Assembly: GCA_012064385.1 (NCBI GenBank)
Contig: QRDG01000137.1
Location: 763,016-827,015 of the forward strand
Direction: 5' to 3'
Length of the DNA stretch: 64,000 nucleotides
DNA from: Puccinellia tenuiflora
Lineage: Eukaryota > Streptophyta > Magnoliopsida > Poales > Poaceae
The notes under the pieces were generated by a model. That model was not told the origin of the DNA and did no database searches. It saw nothing but the letters and a program-made list of their open reading frames with translations. Below are positions 33,385 to 46,117 of the stretch, in pieces (position 1 is the stretch's first letter; each line of letters begins with the position of its first letter). The position numbers were made by a program, and so were the translations under genes.

Positions 33385-36224
33385 ATGAAGAAGACCACCG
33401 GGAAGAAGAAGTCCGCTAGCGCCGCCGTCGCCGCCGCCGGTACGGCCGGCGGGTTGAAGAAGATTCACGGCGACTGGCAGAGGTCGTCCGTGGACGAGCG
33501 TCAGCTGGATGCGCTCCGCCGCGATGGCCTCCTACCGCCGTTGGAGAAGATGGTGACGCGGGCGCCCGGCAACGAGGTGGCCCCTCATCCCCGCGACGGC
33601 GAGCGCGTCTGCTTCGTCGATTTTGTGAACAGGGGATTCGCCTTCCCTGTTCACGAGTTCGTCCGTGGGCTGATGTACGCATACGGCGTCCAGCGCCATG
33701 ACTTCACGCCGAACTCCATCCTCCACATCAGCTGCTTCATCGTCCTGTGCGAGTGCTTCCTCGGCATTCACCCGCACTGGGGGCTGTGGCAGCGGATCTT
33801 CAACGTGAAGCGCAATGCCAGCACTCACGGAGTTTACCCCGTCGGGGGCTTCGGCATCCAGTCCCGCGGGGACATCGAGTACTTCAACCTGAAGCTGCTC
33901 GAGTCTGCGCAGAATTGGAGGAAGAAGTGGTTCTACGTCGCCGACGTCCACCAGCCTGGGCAGAAGTACGGGGTTCCCCCATTCCGTGCTGGCGTGACGG
34001 TGACGAAGAGGAAGTCGTGGACGCACCGCCCCAACTCCCGAGAGACCAAGGAGTCTGAGCCTCTCCTGTCTCGGGTGTCAGGTCTGCTGAAGACCGCCGG
34101 CAAGGAGGTAAGTGGTGTTCACCTCATCGCCACTTTCATCAGAAGGCGGGTGCACCCGATTCAGGCTCGGGCGCATCCGTTGTTCGAGTTTGCCGGAGCC
34201 GCCGACGTGACGCGCATGTCCGCGGAGGAGTTGTCCGCGGGCGAGGTCGAATCTCGCGTTTGCGCGCTGACCATGCTCAAGGTCGGCGAGGCGAACGTCC
34301 TTGAATCGCCCGTGATGCCTTTCAGCCTCGAGAACCCTGTTCCGGAGGTATGTACTTGGTTTTTGTGTACCTTTTGTCTGCTTGATGTGCTTGCCAATGT
34401 TTTGATTTCCGAGGAACTCGCCTTGTTTTTATGTTTTTAGGGCTTCTCGACGTTTGTCAGCCTTCCTCCTCTTCCTGAGGAGAAAGGTACTTCCGCGGTC
34501 CCTGACTTGCGGGGTGATCCTGGTGAACAGGACATTTCTGTTTGTTCCGCTGCATCGACCGAAGACGCAGTCGCTACAGACAGTGATGACGTTCCTCTCC
34601 TGGCCCGCAAGCGTGCCCGCGATGCTGGCTCCAAGGCAGCGGGGAAGTCGAAGCAGGGTTCCGCCGCGGAAGGCTCCAGCACCTCGTCGCCCCTTGCTCG
34701 CACCAACAAAGAGGCCCATCCGGCGCACGATCCCATAGAGCCTCCGCCGAAGAAGGCTCGCGCTGCTCCGGACTGCTTCGACCCTGCCACCCTGCTGACT
34801 GTCCTCAGCTCGTAAGTTCGCGACTTCGTCTTTTCCTGTCTCATTGCATAGAGTTGCTAATTGTGATTCTTGGCTTATCTGCAGGGATTCTTCCTCTCGT
34901 GCGTCTCTGCCGCCCAATGCTGGCAAACGAACGGATGAGGGTGACAGCGCGGGGGGCCGTCGTGCGGACACTAAGGCTCCTCCGCCGCCGTCTGTCCCCG
35001 GCGCTACGCCAGCCACGACTGCCTCGACTCCCGGCGACACCCTCGTCACAATCGTCAGCGCTCCTCCGCTTGATTCAGCCGAGCATGTGAGTAATGAGTA
35101 CTTTTTGTTTATATCGGGTGCGCGACAGCGCTCCCGATGGGAGTAGCCCCCGAGTCTATAGTCAACTAGGAACAGTTGGGTATAGACTCTAGACTGATCT
35201 TTCTCCTTTGTTTCTTTGCTTTCTGTTTATGTTTTATCGGGTGCGCGACAGCGCTCCTGATGGGAGTAGCCCCCGAGTCTGTGGGCGACTGAATTCAGTC
35301 GTGTACAGACTCAAGTTCTTCCACTGACTCTTTGTTCTTTGTTTGGCGCAGCCTATGACGCTCGAGCTTTTGGGTATTGGCCGCTGTTTCGCGGCCATGG
35401 AGGCGGAGAAAAATCGTCTGGAGCGAGAGTCCGCCGAACTCCGAGGTTTGTCCTTTATCCTCCACCGTTTTGGACTGTTTGTGTTATTGCTATTTGTCTG
35501 AACGCCCATTGTCTGCAGAGTTGTTGGCGCAGTCACGGCGCGAGGGGGAGAGTGCCTCGCAACAGGCTGCTACCCTTAAGGAGCAGGTGGATGCCGCCGT
35601 GCTCGCGAAGGAGGCAGCCGATGCCCGCGAGCAGACCTTGGTGCAGCGCCTCTGCACGGCGAGCAACTCCTTGTTGGGTAAGTGTGGACTCTTTTGTTCT
35701 TTGTTCTTTCTGCGTCCTTTGGTTTGACCGAGTTCTTTTTGCCGTTTTCTTCAGGTAGCCTTGGCACTGTGGCATGTTCCAGCGCACAGGCTGCCGCCGG
35801 TGATTTGGACAGCGCAGTTGCTGCTGTAGAGGGTGCCAGCCAACAGGCAAGTGGTCTCTTGGGGAAGGCTGCTGATGCGCTGACGAGTCTGCACGGACGC
35901 GTGTTTCCCCAGGGGCAAGCGCCTGCTTCCCTCGGGGAACTGGTTGAACTGTTTGGCTCTGACGGCTCCGCCATCGACAACTTCAGACGCGAGCACACGG
36001 TACGTGGCTCGCAAACCGCCCTCCTTATGCTGCTGGGGCATGGATTCGAGGGTGACTTCGACAAGGCTTTGTCCGGGCTACCCCGCGGACCCGATGGCAA
36101 GCCGATGGCTCTCAGCGGCTTCGCCGAGCGGTCTCGCGAGTTGGCACAGAAACTGACCGAGACCTTGGAGAAGCAGGCTGCGAAGCGTGCGGAGAAGGCC
36201 AAGAAATCCGCGAGCTCGCAGTAG
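33385..36224 (+). CDS. antisense gene of the Tat element (gypsy-type transposon family protein)
   Basis: Six exons join in frame to a 752-residue product: 33385-34347, 34441-34811, 34885-35086, 35352-35445, 35519-35677 and 35755-36224, all with GT-AG introns. The N-terminus is basic (MKKTTGKKKSASAA). About residues 30-220 match the putative gypsy-type transposon domain found in antisense genes of grass Tat elements (signature stretches FVRGLMYAYGVQRHDFTPNS and HPHWGLWQRIFNVKR). The middle is low-complexity and basic (ARKRARD, PPPKKARAAP), a likely nuclear signal. The C-terminal part is predicted coiled coil, ending EKAKKSASSQ. The ATG at 33385 is preferred to one at 33229 because the peptide between lacks family character. 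No stop or frameshift is seen, although the host element's gag-pol is broken. The function is unknown in the whole family; regulation of the sense transcript has been proposed for such genes. Confidence 0.75.
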
Positions 36225-36424
36225 CTGCTTATCTTTGTATTTTTCGTCTTTTTGTAGTTTGTCTGTGGCGACGCTTGTCGCTCCGTTGTAATGACTGTGC
36301 CAGCTATGAACTTTAGATAAGATTTTGCCTTTATTCTGATGTCCTTGTGCCTTGCGACTTCTTCCAGCCCCCGTGCCTCCTTTCAGAAAGTTGTCTCATA
36401 CATGTTTGCTTGGCTTGCTAACAG

Positions 36425-37290
36425 GTAAATCCAACGATTACCACTCCGTCTTCAGGTGCGACGCCACATGTCCATGCGGCCGCGGCTGCTGGTTGCTCTT
36501 CTGGGAACCGCGACTCCGGGGATTATCGGCTCACGATGCTCCGGGATCGCTGCTCTAGGCTTGAGCAAGATCTGCGGGTGGCGCAGGGTGCCTTGGCCGT
36601 ACTGAAGTCGAAGCAGCCTCGCCCCGCTGAACGGGAAGCTTTTCTCCTTGAGGAATTGGAAAAGACCAACAACGACTTACTGTGTAAGTGGCTGTGAGCC
36701 CCCGAGTCCTTTAGCACCACTTGCTTACTTAGTTGCCTCATTTTTCCTTCGTGTGCAGGTGTACAACAAAACCCTCAAGCTGAGGCCAGTCGGGTGGAGA
36801 ATCGACTTCGCCGTATTGCTGAGGTTGTCGGACGTGACACCACCTCGTTTTGGTCAGACCCCTCCCGAGGTCGGGTGCTGGCCGTTCTTCAAGATCGCAT
36901 AGGCCAGGTGACGTCCTTTGCTGGGGCGTGCCGTTCTGCACTGGCGCTTGTGTACAAGGCGCTGTTCCCCTGGATCCGCAGCCGCGGGGTCTTGGTGCTC
37001 TCATGGCGCGATTCCGCAATGGCAAGGCTGCCCAGAGTTTCATCCGGACGCAGCTTGTCAGCGGTGCGACGTACGCCTTAGCTTTTGTTCACCGGCGGCA
37101 CCCGTATCTCGTCCTGAGGGGAATAGAAGAGGTCCCCAACAGGGAAAACGGGGAGCCTACGCCGATGGATGCCCATTATCGTGTCGTAGAAGACGTAGAT
37201 GTCAAGTTGGTTAGAAAACTAGAACGAGACACCGAGGTTTACTCGGATTATGTGGCATCGCGGGTTCCAAAGAGTGAGCCTGTAGACTGA
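36425..37290 (+). pseudogene. second antisense module, frameshifted
   Basis: Exon-like blocks at 36425-36684 (coiled-coil, LEQDLRVAQGALAVLK) and 36759-37290 (QDRIGQVTSFAGACR; then MARFRNGKAAQSFIRTQLV, ending VPKSEPVD) continue the antisense theme. They have no obvious own start codon. At about 36970, in a run of C residues, the frame shifts by one base. In related elements this could be the 3' part of one long antisense gene. Here it follows a stop and a possible polyadenylation region. Confidence 0.55.
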
Positions 37291-37786
37291 TTTTTTGTTT
37301 GTGCAAGCACATTGTGTACTTGCAGGAAAACTGTGCATTTGCTCTGTATAGCTTGGAGTTGCTTTGCATATATAGTTTGTTTTGTTTTGGCCTAAGCGAT
37401 GTGGTTCCCAAGTATAGGGTGCCACGGAAGCGATCTTCCTTGTTTTTGTTTTTGCTCGACAGTGCAGCCCCCGAGCTTCGGGTGCTGTTCCGAAGTTTGC
37501 TTTTGGTCAGCCATACGACGCAGCCCCCGAGTATCAGGTGCTGAGGAGGTAGTTCTCTTTGTTTATGTTTAGCTCAACAGTGCAGCCCCCGGGCGTAGGG
37601 TGCTGCGCCGGAGTTTGTTAGTGGTTGGCCATACGACGCAGCTTCTGAGTATCAGGTGCTGCGGAGGCGATTTTCTTTGGCGTGCGGTATGTCGACTCCG
37701 AAGATAGAGGAACATTGCGCTTTTATTATGGGATACGAAGTCTCGAGGGTTACATTAGTGACTGAATAGCCTTATCATCAATTGTG
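37291..37786. repeat. GCAGCCCCCGAG...GGTGCTG repeats
   Basis: Four spaced units of about 75-110 bp share GCAGCCCCCGAG followed by a GGTGCTG block. They separate the convergent antisense module and integrase gene, so both 3' ends fall here. Confidence 0.75.
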
Positions 37787-40013
37787 CTACGCGTAAAAGC
37801 GTCTTAGTTGCGCCGCATTCCATGGGTTGCGGATGAGTTCGCCTGTCTTCGGGTCCTTCAGGCGGTATGCGCCTCCGCCGATTACCTCGGCGATGATGAA
37901 GGGTCCCTCCCATGGGGAGGTGAGCTTGCGCACCTTCTTCTGTTTGAGCCTGAGTACCAGGTCTCCTTCGACAAAGGCTCTTGTGCGCAACCGCTTGCTA
38001 TGGTAGTTGCGGAGGTTCTGCTGGTAGATAGCCGTTCGGGAGAGTGCGATGTCCCGGGCCTCGTCCAACAAGTCAACGTCGTCTTCGAGTGCGGCTTCAG
38101 CGTCGTCTTCATCATACGCAACGATGCGAGGTGCGTCGAAGCGTATGTCATGTGGCAGGACTGCTTCTGCTCCATACACCATGAAGAATGGGGTGTACTG
38201 GGTTGATCTGTTTGGCGTGGTGCGCAGGCTCCAGAGCACGTAGGGTAGCTCCTCCACCCAAGCACCCGCCGCGCGCTTGAGCGGCACGAAGAGGCGTTTC
38301 TTGACTCCGCTGCAGACAAGGCCGTTCGCTATTTCCACTTGTCCATTGGACTGCGGATGAGCGACCGAGGCGTAATTGAGCTTGATCCCTTGCTCCTTGC
38401 AGAAATCTTGGAACTCTTCGGCGGTGAAGTTTGTTCCGTTGTCGGTGATGATGCTGTGAGGCACTCCAAAGCGGAACATGATGGAGTTGATGAAATTGAC
38501 AGCTGAGGTAGCTGCGCAGTTGGTAACTGGCACGGCCTCTATCCACTTGGTGAATTTATCGACAGCCACCAGCAGATGTGTGTGTCCCCCTCGAGACGAC
38601 TTGCGCAGTGGTCCGACCATATCGAGTCCCCACTGGGCAAAAGGCCACGCCAAAGGTATTGTCTTCAGTTCTGACGCCGGTGCATGAGGTCTTGTTGCGA
38701 ATTTTTGGCAGCCGATACACCGCTTGACGATGTCCTCAGCGTCCTGTAACGCCGTGGGCCAGTAGAATCCAGCACGCAGGGCCTTGACGACTAAGGCTCT
38801 GCTGCTAGCATGGTGTCCGCACGTGCCAGCGTGGATCTCGAGGAGTAAGGCCCTGCCGTCCTCTGATGCGATGCACCTCTGGAGGATGCCTGATATGATG
38901 CGCTTGTATAGCTCTCCGCCGATAATTGTGAATGCTTTCGAGCGGCGAGTGATGCGCCGTGCTTCGACTGTGTCCTCTGGAAGCTCCTGCCGGAGCATAT
39001 ATGCCAGGAATGGCTTTGTCCAGATGGGCTCGACGAGGAATACTTCGACTGAAGGTTCTGCTGCTGCAGGTGCGTCTTCGCTTGCAGCTTCGGTCCCGGT
39101 TGCTGGTGTAGAGGGAGCCGCAGGCTGCTTAACCTTGATAGATCTTTTGTTTATCTTCTCTAGGAAGACTCCGGGGGGCAGCTTGAGTTTCAAGGACCCG
39201 ATGTTGGCGAGGGTGTCGGCCTCCTCATTGCTCGCTCGCCCGACATGGCGAAGCTCGTAGCCATCAAAGTTCCCCTCCATGATGTTATACAGGTTCCTGT
39301 ATGCTATCATGTTCTCTGTTGTTGCGTCGCACTCCTTCATGGTCTGTTGCACGACCAGGTTCGAGTCTCCGTATATCATCAGGCGATCAACACCGCACTC
39401 CTTAGCCATCTTCATTCCGTGGATCAGGGCTTCATATTCTGCTTCGTTGTTGGATGGTTTCTCGAAGTCCATCTGCAGCACATAACGGAGCTTGTCGCCT
39501 TTGGGTGATATGAGGATAACACCTGCTCCTGCTCCTTCGTTCCTCTTGGACCCATCGAAGTACATGGTCCATGAGTTGGACGTATCGAGTATCGATGGAA
39601 GCTGCATCTCCATCCACTCTGTAGTGAAGTTGGGGAGAACTTGAGCCTTGATTGCTGTTGGGTGTTTGTATGTTAGGTCTAGAGGACCTAATTCGATGCT
39701 CCATTTGGCGACTCTGCCTGTCGCTTGGGAGTTGTTGAGTATGTCACTTAGGGGAGCCGCGCTCACCACCGTGATGGGGTGCTCTTGGAAGTAGTGTGCC
39801 ACCTTGCGTGAGGTCATGAATACCCCATACGCCAGCTTCTGGTAGTGCGGGTATCTCTGCTTCGACTGAGCCAGCACCTCGCTGAGGTAGTATATCGGTC
39901 TCTGCATGCCGTGAGCTTTTCCTTCTTCAGCCCGCTCGACTACCAGCACCGTACTGACTACTCTGTTTGTGGCCGCTATATAGAGATACAGCGGCTCCTT
40001 TTCGCGTGGTGCC
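37787..40013 (-). pseudogene. Tat pol 3' part: RNase H, archaeal-type RNase H, integrase
   Basis: An open minus-strand frame (Met at 39949, but open to the solo-LTR junction at 40013). It holds the end of the first RNase H, then an archaeal-type RNase H (WTMYFDGSKRNEGAGAG; EAEYEALIHG; YGDSNLVV), then integrase with an HHCC zinc finger (HAGTCGHH ... CIGCQKF) and a D-D-E core (GLDMVGPL; ITDNGTNF; NGQVEIAN). This frame itself is intact for 720 codons, but it is separated from RT by the solo LTR. Confidence 0.88.
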
Positions 40014-42164
40014 TGTCACATCCCGAATTTTGGCCCTATAAAATTTTCTTTGACAAAACCAAAATCTGGACTTGGATTTGGATCTTCTGATCTTGGCCCC
40101 TCTATTTTATTCCACATTACCAAAACCCTCAAGGTTCACAAAATATTTGTCTTTTCCTTAATACAAAAAGGGGCCTAAACCCTAGCCTTCCAAAGGAGCT
40201 ATACCAAGGGTGACTTCAAAAATTCCCCAAAAATTCCAGAGTGATCCCCATCTAGCCTAGAACCCATTTATGCAAAAATATTGGGTGACTTGTTAGGAAA
40301 AGATTTGACTTTTCCCCTGATTTATTTTCTGCCGAAAACCCCAAAACCCTAGCTTTCCAAAGGAAGTAGGTCAAAACCATCTTCAAAAATTCTACAAAAA
40401 TTCAGGGAGGATCTCTAACCAGTGTATGACCCAAATATGTAAAAATATTCCATACCTTGTTTAGGAAATATTTGAGTTTCTCCATGATTTACTTTCTGGC
40501 CTAAACCTTGTTATTTTTGGAAACCCTACTAAAACTTTTTAAAAAAATTCTAAAAACCCCAAGGTAGATGCTCCTAACCAATACCTGCCTCCTGTAATTT
40601 TTCTGGAGAAATATCTTTTATTTTAGTTGCCCAAAATCCAATTTCCCTTTTCAGCAGAAGGTGTTCGATGAAATTTGTGTATAGGTAAAGTTTGGATTTT
40701 GGGAAAACTTTGTTCTGCAAAGCTGTAGAGTGTTGAATTTGGCACCGAGTGACGCGAGCAGCTTCCAGTTTGGTGACCTAGGATGAGAGATAGATCTTGA
40801 TGCCGATGTCGGCATGGTCAGGTCATGAACCAGAACGTGCCCGACGGCGCCGCCAGTTCTTGGTCGCCGCCGGTGACCTCCCCCGCGCCTCCCCTCGTGT
40901 CCTCCAGCACCCACACCTCCTGCACGACCACCACGGCACCTCCCCGCTCCTCATCCCCTCCCGTGTGCTGCCGTCCGCATGCCGACATGCCGCCGAACAG
41001 GGCCGCCGCGGGACCCTTTCCCTCACAGTGGCCAACAGCGCGCCGCGCTTATCCCCTCCCCGCGAATCCCGTCGTCCAGCTTCCCCTGCTGCTACACCGA
41101 CGACGCCCCGGCCGTCGTCTCCCCTGCCCCGGGCCTCCCCGTGTCGCCGCCCCGCCACAACAGCCCGGACCCCCCCTACCGCCAGCAAGCACCACGCCAC
41201 CCCGTGCTCATCCACGACGCGCGAATCCCGCCGTCCAGCTCCGCCCTGCAGCTACACCGACGACGCGCCGCCCGTCGTCTCCCACCGCCCGGCCATCCTC
41301 GCCTCGACACCTCACCGCAAGCCCGCCCGGACCCCCCACCGTGGAGGGCTATAAAAGGAGCCCCCCGGCAGCAGCCCAGCATCGCACCACCATCCCCTCC
41401 CCCTGAGCCTCCTCTCCACCCCACACTAGCTCCCGGGGAGCACCGGAGCGCCGGCGACGAGCGCGTCTCCGCCGCTCGGTCTCCGAGAAATTCCCCACCT
41501 CCAGAGCCACCCCGCCGCCAGAACCTCACCCCTTCCCCAATCCAAGTTCCCCGGAGCCCGTAGCTGCCCTCAACCGAGCCTAGGATGACCTAGAACGTCG
41601 CCCCCGTCCTCGACGGTGAGCACGCCGGCGACGGCGACCCCCCCTCCCTTCCCTGCTTCTGTTTTTTTCGCGTACCGTTTCGGGTTCTGAAGAACGGGAC
41701 CCACCCGTCAGGAGTTACAACTTTTGAAACATTTTCTTATTTTGATTCTTTTTTTCTCTGTTTTGGAAAAAAAGATTTTTAGGGCTGACTTTGAAAGGCC
41801 ATATCTCTCTCAAAAAAATTCAGAAAATTATGAAACCTTTTGCAGTAGCTTTGTTTTGAAATTCTCTATCTAATGACACTGGTTTTGAAATATTTGAAGC
41901 TTATTTGCTTGGGAAGTTGTTGAGTAGCTATTGGAAGGTTTATAATGCCTATTTTTGAATTCTCTAATAGATTCCGACCATTTTAACGAAGGAGAAGCTG
42001 ATCCCACAATAGAAGGCAAGCCATCAGCCCCCAACCATCCGTTCCCAAGTCATCGATGCCTTATTTGACTTGTTTGTTACTTGTTTGCGCGATAGTTGCA
42101 TCCCACATGTCTTATTTCATGCCTATTATTTCATGTGACCTAATGCTACCTTTACTTTCTACAA

Positions 42165-42540
42165 TACGATAAACTCATGTTCCGTGAGTTGAGTTCCGGC
42201 CGGCGACTAAATACATGTCGGGCACCGCCCGCGTGGATTGAATCTCGCCTACTTTCAGTACTATTATTCCAAGTAACTTTACTTTCCTGCAATACGATAA
42301 ACCCATCAAGTGTGGGTTGAGTTCCGGCCGGCGACTAAATACATGTTGGGCACCGCCCGCGTGGATTGAATCTCGCCTACTTTTAGTATTAATATTTCAT
42401 GTACCTTTACTTTCCTGCAGTACGATAAACCCATCAAGAGTGGGTTGAGTTCCGGTACCCCGTCTAAATACACGTTGGGTCCTGCCCAAGTGGATTGAAG
42501 CGGCTACTTTTCCGTAGAGTTGTGGTGTTGCGTTGGACGG
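42165..42540. repeat. 128-bp tandem repeat in the solo LTR, three copies
   Basis: Units begin near TACGATAAAC at about 42165, 42293 and 42421. They share GTTGAGTTCCGG and GTGGATTGAA blocks; the third is the most diverged. Confidence 0.88.
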
Positions 42541-42644
42541 TACCATGCACCACTCCCCATTCCGGCGACGATGGACTGGGGGAACCGCCGCAGTCAATGG
42601 AATGGTGGAACGGGATCGCGTGGACGCCTCCACTAACTTTGTAG

Positions 42645-42930
42645 TCGATCTGTGGCTGTCACTGGCCGGAGGTATCTCCGCCATCGCCCGATTGACGCTA
42701 ACCGATTGTTTTACTTTATTTTCTTACTCAACCCGTGGCTGCTACTGGCCGGAGACATCTCCGTCCTCGCCCGGTTGATTTTGTTATTTTATCTTCTTAC
42801 TCGACCCGTGGCTGCTACTGGCCGGAGACATCTCCGTCCTCGCCCGGTTGATTTTGTTATTTTATCTTTACCCAACCTGTGGCTGACACTGGTCGGAGGA
42901 AACTCCGCCATCGCCCGGTTGACCTTATTT
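42645..42930. repeat. about 74-bp tandem repeat in the solo LTR, four copies
   Basis: Units share GTGGCTG.CACTGG/CTACTGGCCGGAG and CGCCCGGTTGA; the middle two are nearly identical. Confidence 0.85.
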
Positions 42931-44183
42931 TACCTTGCTGAACTACTATGTGATTATTTGATGCTCATGTATATCTTGTGGACTAACGTTTGCTGCTGTC
43001 TTATGGCCGAGAATAAAAATTGACTAAAAAGATAACCACCTCCGTCGACTAGATTGAGTCAAATAGTGCCACTCGCCAAACACACCCGCACAACCATGCG
43101 TCGTTGAAATGGGAAGACCGTAGCTTAGTAGCCTATCTAGCCTCTTTTGATGCTACCCACTTGGCAAGTCTAGTCGGATACTGCATAGTTGTGGTCGGGG
43201 CTAGTCTTGTGAAGCTTCCGGAGCTAGGCGTTGCTCATGAGTTGGGGACGTGCCGGATTCACTTCGTCATAAGACTTAGCCCGAGTGGTAAGTCGGTAGC
43301 TATACAAGGAGTGTCTTGGTAGAGCGGACGGCTACGGGGGAATAGGTTTGTGCGGCAGGTACCGGCTGTACAAGCTTAGACCCCAACGTGTGGATAAAAG
43401 TTGCAACCTCTCGAGAGTGTCAAATCTAGAATCTAGTATTGTTCCTACCTAAGAAACGGTGTTGGGTCCAGTCACACTAGAGTCAGTCCAGTCGAACACG
43501 GAGAAATAAATTCACCAAACGGTCAGAGTTGGCCAAAGCTGAATGAGCAAAAACATGGACCATAGTTGGTCAAAGCTAAGCCTCGAGGTGGACCATAGTT
43601 GGTCAAAAGCTGAGCTCGGGTTGGACCAGAGTTGGTCAAACTTGAGAACCTAAGTGTTGAGAATGTTATTGTGTGGAAATGAGACTCGTTCTCATAAGCC
43701 ACGGTTTTCGTCACAGGTAAGTAGGTAAGTTAAGTCCAACCGTTAAGCTTGGACTCGCACTTGCACATGCCATGCCATATAGGATCGTTGGTTACGGTTG
43801 ATTGTGGATTGATGTCTTGCGAGTAAATTCCATGTACTCACCTGGCTTTTCATGTGGCCAGATCCTCCTACTCCCGTCGCCGAGTACCCCTTATACGAGA
43901 ACTAGATCCGGTATCCAGGCAGAGCCCTGTGGAGTTAGGCCCTCTTCGTCGCACGCTTCCGCCAAACCGCTGACGCCCTATGATGAAGTCATGTTCGATA
44001 AATAATGTACAAACTGTTGTGTGCGCTAGGGTGCAGCCTTGTAATGAGACCCTTGTAATCCATCGTCGGTTCCCGACCCCTTAATAAAGTGATTATGTTC
44101 TGTTATCAAGTTGTCATATATTCAGTGCTCCTGGGACTGATATATGGGGTAACTCGATCTCCGGATCGGGGTGCCACAGTGCC

Positions 44184-45178
44184 ACCAAGACTGGTGGTGT
44201 TGATAGGGTGCACTTGAGGTCGACGAAGGCGGCTTGGGCTTCCTCGGTCCACTCGAAGCGGTCCGTCTTCTTCATCAGTTGGTAGAACGGGAGTGCCTTC
44301 TCCCCAAGCCTGCTGATGAATCGGCTGAGTGCCGCTATCCTTCCAGAGAGCTGCTGCACATCCCTGAGCTTCGACGGTGCCGGCATCTTCAGGAGCGCCT
44401 GTATTTTCTCCGGGTTTGCTTCAATGCCTCGCGCAGATACGAGGTAGCCTAGTAGTTGCCCGGGTGGCACGCCGAACACGCACTTTGTAGGGTTCAGCTT
44501 GATGGTGTATTTCTTCAGTGCGGCGAATGTTTCGCGGAGGTCGTCAAGGAGCGTGTCTTCCTGCTTGGTCTTGATGACGATGTCGTCAACGTAGACCTAG
44601 ACATTGCGTCCGATCTGCTCCTTGAGGCAGTTCTGCATCATACGCTGGTACGTGGCACCCGCGTTCTTCAGCCCGAAGGGCATCATTGTGTAGCAGTAGA
44701 CACCAAAGGGTGTGATGAATGCTGTTTTCTCTTCGTCCTCTTTCTTCATCCTGATCTGGTTATAGCCTGAATAGGCATCCAGGAAGCAGAGGCGTGCGTA
44801 GCCTGCAGTCGAGTCGACAATCTGGTCGATTCGAGGCAGTGGAAAATGATCTTTTGGACAACACTTGTTTAACGAAGTGAAGTCGACACACATGCGTAGT
44901 ATGTCCGTGTTCTTCTTTGGCACCAGGACTGGGTTTGCGACCCAGTCAGACTTCTTGATCTCCCGGATGAAGTTGGCTGCCAGGAGCCTATCGATTTCTT
45001 GCCCAATGGTGAGGCGCTTCGGCTCTACAAAGCGGCGCATCGTTTGCTTGACAGGCCTCGCATTTGGCAGGATTTGGAGGGCATGCTCGGTGAATTCCCT
45101 GGGTATGCCTGGCATGTCGGCTGGACACCAGGCGAAAATTTCCCAGTTCTCACGTAGGAACTCGACGAGCGCGCCTTC
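44184..45178 (-). pseudogene. Tat reverse transcriptase, with in-frame amber stops
   Basis: Minus-strand frame with RT motifs (VLVPKKNTDILRMCVDFTSLN; FPLPRIDQIVD; MPFGLKNAGATYQRMM) and the catalytic YVDD, followed by RNase H onset (FEWTEEAQAAFVDLK). A TAG stop at 44599-44597 sits two codons before YVDD, and another TAG at about 45181-45179 separates RT from protease. The 3' end is cut by the solo LTR. Confidence 0.88.
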
Positions 45179-46117
45179 CTATGCGGAAGGCAAGCTGGTC
45201 GATATGAGGACCGTCTTCTTAGGGTCCGTCGGGTGCACCTGATGCTCCCTTGTGTCGTTTGTTGCGTTAAAGGCAGAGCCTGATGCTGATTGTTTGCCCT
45301 CGGGAAAGAGGGTGCGGTCGTTGGTGAGTGCCAACTCCTGGAGCTGCTCCTGCGCCCCGAATGACTCAGAGATCGTGTTGAACTTGCGATCGCACTCGTC
45401 GGATCGCTCGAAGTTTCCGCTGACGATGATTGTCCCGTAGGGCACCGGCATCTTCAGCTTCAGATAGGCATAGTGCGGCACCGCCATGAACCGTGCGAAC
45501 GCTGGTCGCCCCAGGATGACATGGTACTGCGACTTCCAGTCAACCACCTCAAACTCAATCCTCTCCTTCCGGAAGTTAGCTGGCTCGCCGAAGATCACAT
45601 CGAGTGAGATTGTTCCCAAGGGATAGAATGGTCTCCCTTGTACTATGCCGTGGAAGGTGTTGACGGAGGGCGCCAGGCTTGTCGTCAGGATGTTCATTCT
45701 GCGCAGCGTGTCAGCGAACATGATATTGATTCCGCTGCCACCATCCATGAACACACGTCTCATAGCGAAGCCTCCTATCTGCGCATCCAAAACGAGGGCC
45801 GCGTGGCCCGGCCGCGGGACTCGAGGTGGATGATCGTCTCTGGAGAATGTTATGCTGGTCTGTGACCAGTCGAGGTACTCTGGTACCACGGGTGGTGTTT
45901 TGACGGCAAGGTGGACATGCCTTGTTATGAGCTTTTGGTCCCGATTTGAGGGACGTCCTTTCTGGATCATGAACATGCGACCCACGGGCTTTGGGTAAGC
46001 ATCTTCACCTGCCTGAGGTTCCTCGACGCGTGGTTGGAGCTGGATAGCTCCCGCCATATGTCTCGGAGGCAATGGTGGAGCGTGCGGTGCTCCCAGAGCC
46101 AATGCCCCCGGTGCCAC
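45179..46117 (-). pseudogene. Tat aspartic protease region
   Basis: The 312-codon open stretch contains the retroviral-type protease motif (RRVFMDGGSGINIMF) near its middle and the conserved FEVVDWKSQYHVILGRPAF block downstream. It is bounded on both sides by TAG codons in the gag-pol frame, so it is part of a broken polyprotein. Confidence 0.85.

Larger units (their letters stand above)
40014..44178. mobile_element. solo LTR, 4.17 kb, inside Tat pol
   Basis: It starts TGTCACATCCCGAA and ends GGGGTGCCACA, with 5-bp target duplications GTGCC at 40009-40013 and 44179-44183. It is unrelated in sequence to the 3.4-kb LTR family. The GC-rich block at 40.8-41.6 kb reads open in several frames at once and is not a gene. 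A TATA-like GGGCTATAAAAGGAG at about 41,347 could be the LTR promoter, which would make plus the sense strand. Confidence 0.92.

Noticed and set aside
40797..41563. Overlapping long plus- and minus-strand frames in the 4.2-kb solo LTR
   Set aside because: All three plus frames are open at once with Pro/Ser/Arg content, a sign of GC-rich DNA rather than coding.
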